NCBI GenBank assembly: GCA_017384945.1
Contig: JAFNSO010000008.1
Span: 1-43,636, forward strand
Source of the DNA: Ruminococcus sp.
Lineage (GTDB): Bacteria > Bacillota > Clostridia > Oscillospirales > Acutalibacteraceae
Length of the DNA stretch: 43,636 nt
Direction: 5' to 3'
Positions 41,069 to 43,636 of the stretch are shown one piece after another; within the stretch, counting starts at the first letter, position 1; each line of letters starts with the position of its first letter. A program made the translations under genes and the position numbers. The notes below the pieces were generated by a model, which saw only the letters and a list, made by a program, of their open reading frames with translations, had not been told where the DNA came from and ran no database searches.

Positions 41069-42667
41069 TTATTTCTTTCTGAATTGCTGTTTCATTCGTT
41101 GTTCTTTTGAGAGAATAGTTTTTCTCATTCTTATATTGTTGGGAGTCACCTCGACGAGCTCGTCGTCGGCGATGAACTCAAGACACTGCTCGAGTGAAAG
41201 AATTGTGGGCGGAGTGAGCTTTAAGGCGTCGTCAGAGCCCGAAGCGCGTGTGTTGGTAATGTGCTTTTTCTTGCAGACATTGACGACTATATCCTCGCTC
41301 TTGGGGGACGCTCCGACAATCATACCCTCGTACACGGGAACGCCGGGTCCGATAAAGAGCCTGCCTCTGTCCTGAACCTGGAAAAGTCCGTAGGCGACGC
41401 TGTCGCCCGTCTCAAACGCGACGAGCGAGCCCTGATGACGGGTGATAATCTCGCCCTTGAACGGCTCGTAGCTGTCAAACACGTGGTTCATAATGCCGTT
41501 GCCGTTTGTGTCGGTCAGAAACTCGGGACGATAGCCCATTAGTCCTCTTGAGGGAATTTTGAACTCGATGTGAGTCGTGCCGCTCTCACGGGTGCCCATA
41601 TTGATGAGCTCAGCCTTTCGGCTTCCGAGCTTTTCCATAACGGCTCCGACGTAGCTGTCGGGAACCTCAATCATAAGATACTCAATCGGCTCGCAGAGGA
41701 CGCCGTCGATTTTCTTTGTGATAACCTGCGGACGCGAAACCTGAAACTCGTAGTTCTCGCGGCGCATAGTCTCAATCAGAATCGAAAGGTGAAGCTCTCC
41801 TCTGCCCGAAACCTTAAAGGTGTCGGCGCTGTCGGTCTCCTCAACTCTGAGGGCTATGTTAGTCTCAATCTCCTTGAAGAGTCGGTCGCGGAGGTTACGC
41901 GAGGTAACATACTTGCCGTCCTGACCGGCGAAGGGCGAGTTGTTGACGATAAAGTTCATCGTAACGGTCGGCTCATCTATCTTAACGAACGGAAGCGGAT
42001 CAACGTTGTCAACGTCACAAATCGTCTCACCGATGTTGATGTCGCCGATTCCGCTCACGCAGACGATATCGCCGAAGGTCGCGCTGTCGCTCTCGACGCG
42101 CTTCAAACCCTCAAACTGATATAGCTTCGCGACCTTAACGTTGGTGGTGGTGCCGTCGCTGTGACAGAGCACAGCCTGCTGACCGTTTCTGACGGTGCCG
42201 CGCTCGACCCTTCCGACTCCGATTCTTCCGATGAAATTGTCGTAGTCGATGTTGGAAAGCAGAAGCTGCAAGCCCGCGTCGGGGTCACCCTCGGGTGCGG
42301 GGATTTCTCTGAGAATCGCCTCGAACAGCGGCTGCATATCGCCCTCTCTGACGTCGGGATCCTCAGAAGCGTAGCCGTCGCGCGCGGAAGCGTAAACAAC
42401 GGGGAACTCGAGCTGATCCTCGTCGGCTCCGAGCTCGATAAAGAGGTCAAGCACCTCGTCGACTACCTCCTCGGGTCTAGCGCCCGGGCGGTCGATCTTG
42501 TTGAGCACTACGAGCGGCTTTTTGCCGAGACCGAGCGCCTTTTTGAGCACAAATCTCGTCTGAGGCATACAGCCCTCGAACGCGTCTACAAGAAGCACAA
42601 CGCCGTCGACCATCATCAATATACGCTCGACCTCGCCGCCGAAGTCCGCGTGTCCCGGGGTATCGAC
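41069..42667 (-). pseudogene. typA: GTPase TypA/BipA, main part after frameshift
   Basis: Ribosome-associated GTPase that acts in ribosome assembly and stress response. This frame carries [32 protein letters not shown] (in part [13 protein letters not shown]), the G3 motif region, then [16 protein letters not shown] with the G4 NKID motif, the beta-barrel domains, and the C-terminal BipA domain ending QRMKQQFRKK. It should continue from the N-terminal fragment at 42616 but lies in another frame. The shift falls at 42667-42671, where one base is missing between AAC and GTCGAT. The ATGs used as start here are internal. Confidence 0.88.
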
Positions 42668-42888
42668 ATGTTGATTTTGGTGTCCTTATACATTACCGCC
42701 GTGTTTTTGGACAGAATCGTTATTCCGCGCTCGCGCTCGAGGTCGTTGGAGTCCATAACACGCTCGTTGACCTCCTCGTTTTCGCGGAAGATTCCGCTCT
42801 GCTTCAAAAGCTCGTCGACCAGCGTCGTCTTGCCGTGGTCAACGTGGGCTATAATCGCGATATTGCGCAAATTTTCTCTTTTACTCAT
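42616..42888 (-). pseudogene. typA: GTPase TypA/BipA, N-terminal part, broken
   Basis: First ~75 residues: [32 protein letters not shown] with the P-loop AHVDHGKTT (in part) and [15 protein letters not shown], the switch I region. After KDTKIN the frame departs from the family and stops. A relative would read [13 protein letters not shown] single-base loss near 42668 explains the change. The ATG is preceded by AAGGAAC. Confidence 0.88.
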
Positions 42889-42943
42889 ACAAATCAGTTC
42901 CTTTTACTCCATAATAAATCTTGTTTTACCCATATTCGTTAAA

Positions 42944-42972
42944 ATTATAACACTATCATATGAGAATTTCAA
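42944..42972 (-). promoter_or_regulatory. sigma-A promoter for typA
   Basis: TTGAAA (42967-42972, minus strand), a 17-nt spacer and a perfect TATAAT (42944-42949), about 56 bases upstream of the start. Confidence 0.8.
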
Positions 42973-43055
42973 CTCATTTTTTGACACTCGCGCCGAATAC
43001 TACAACTTTGTGTTATCTCTTTACTTTCGGGCGAAGTTGTGATAGAATTAACAAT

Positions 43056-43069
43056 GTATAGGCGTATAC
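43056..43069. promoter_or_regulatory. palindrome upstream of aconitase
   Basis: GTATA-GGCG-TATAC lies between a possible promoter (TTTACT 43020-43025, 17 nt, TAGAAT 43043-43048) and the start codon. It may be an operator. Confidence 0.35.
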
Positions 43070-43101
43070 TATAAAGTAATATAATTCAGGAGGTAATATT
43101 T

Positions 43102-43636
43102 ATGGGTTTAACAATTGCTCAGAAAATTATCAAAGACCATATCGTTGAGGGCGAAATGGTCGTCGGAACAGACATCGGTCTGAAAATCGACCAGACTCTC
43201 ACACAGGACGCTACGGGAACAATGGCGTACCTCGAGTTCGAGGCGATCGGCGTTCCGAGAGTAAAGACCGAGAAAAGCGTAGCTTACATAGACCACAACA
43301 CTCTGCAAACGGGCTTTGAGAACGCGGACGACCACCGCTTTATTCAGTCGGTTTGCAAGAAGCACGGAATATACTTCTCACGTCCCGGCAACGGAATCTG
43401 CCATCAGGTACACCTTGAGAGATTCGGCAAGCCCGGCAAGACGCTCATCGGCTCCGACAGCCACACCCCGACGGGCGGCGGTATCGGAATGCTCGCGATC
43501 GGCGCGGGCGGTCTCGACGTTGCCGTAGCTATGGGCGGCGGCGCGTACTACATCACAATGCCGAAGATGGTCAAAGTAAATCTCACGGGCAAGCTGAGAC
43601 CCTACGTTTCCGCTAAGGACATCATCCTCAAGGTGC
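43102..43636 (+). CDS. aconitate hydratase, 5' part (runs off the window)
   Basis: The reading frame begins MGLTIAQKIIKDHIVEGEMV and continues through DIGLKIDQTLTQDATGTMAYLEF, AYIDHNTLQT and GSDSHTPTGGGIGMLAIGAGGLDVAVAM (in part DSHTPTGGGIGMLAIGAGG). These are the aconitase-superfamily active-site and Fe-S blocks, closest to the large clostridial aconitase. The closely related isopropylmalate and homoaconitase families are less likely but not excluded from this part alone. AGGAGG precedes the ATG with good spacing. It isomerises citrate and isocitrate. Incomplete: no stop before the window end. Confidence 0.88.
   Translation, partial: MGLTIAQKIIKDHIVEGEMVVGTDIGLKIDQTLTQDATGTMAYLEFEAIGVPRVKTEKSVAYIDHNTLQTGFENADDHRFIQSVCKKHGIYFSRPGNGICHQVHLERFGKPGKTLIGSDSHTPTGGGIGMLAIGAGGLDVAVAMGGGAYYITMPKMVKVNLTGKLRPYVSAKDIILKV

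Overview
The window looks like chromosomal DNA of a low-to-moderate GC, spore-forming Clostridia bacterium, most like the Ruminococcaceae/Oscillospiraceae. This rests on spoIIR, addAB in place of recBCD, a perfect CIRCE operator before groESL, ComEB-type dCMP deaminase, an indolepyruvate:ferredoxin oxidoreductase operon, sigma-A promoters of TTGACA/TATAAT type, and paired secreted BspA-type leucine-rich-repeat proteins. Most genes lie on the minus strand.

Layout. (1) 1-3343: tRNA-Leu(CAA), dCMP deaminase, a secreted charge-polarised protein, and an aspartate carbamoyltransferase whose C-terminus carries a PyrI-like four-cysteine motif. (2) 3335-16148 (minus): sugar transferase and O-antigen-ligase-like membrane protein, LURP-like protein, Lrp/AsnC regulator, aminotransferase, ispE, spoIIR and addB-addA. 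(3) 16149-18664: an AT-rich divergent intergenic region with a promoter-terminator pair that could be a small RNA, then a DUF1292-type gene, a 6S-like structured RNA, gpsA and a flavodoxin. (4) 18667-22264: AGCS amino-acid:cation symporter and groES-groEL. (5) 22315-28656: two tandem, homologous, very large secreted LRR proteins. (6) 28760-33176: ACT protein, phenylacetate-CoA ligase-like enzyme, iorB and a frameshifted iorA, with a cluster of intergenic repeats and hairpins in the 3' untranslated part. (7) 33215-39295: nusB, a TsaD-like protein, xseA and dnaE. (8) 39300-40094: another repeat copy, then a two-gene regulator module under two LexA-box-like palindromes. (9) 40147-43636: DEDDh exonuclease with a zinc ribbon, a frameshifted typA/bipA, and the start of an aconitase.

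How genes work together. iorAB-paaK-ACT forms an aromatic 2-oxo-acid oxidation and aryl-acid activation unit. addAB, dnaE, xseA and the exonuclease serve DNA replication and repair. The least explained parts are the 48-nt repeat family with its GCT-looped hairpins, the LexA-box-controlled regulator pair, the candidate small RNA near 16.4 kb, and the conserved module and basic tail shared by both LRR proteins. Two core genes, iorA and typA, each carry a single-base frameshift. This could be assembly error or real inactivation and should be resolved first.
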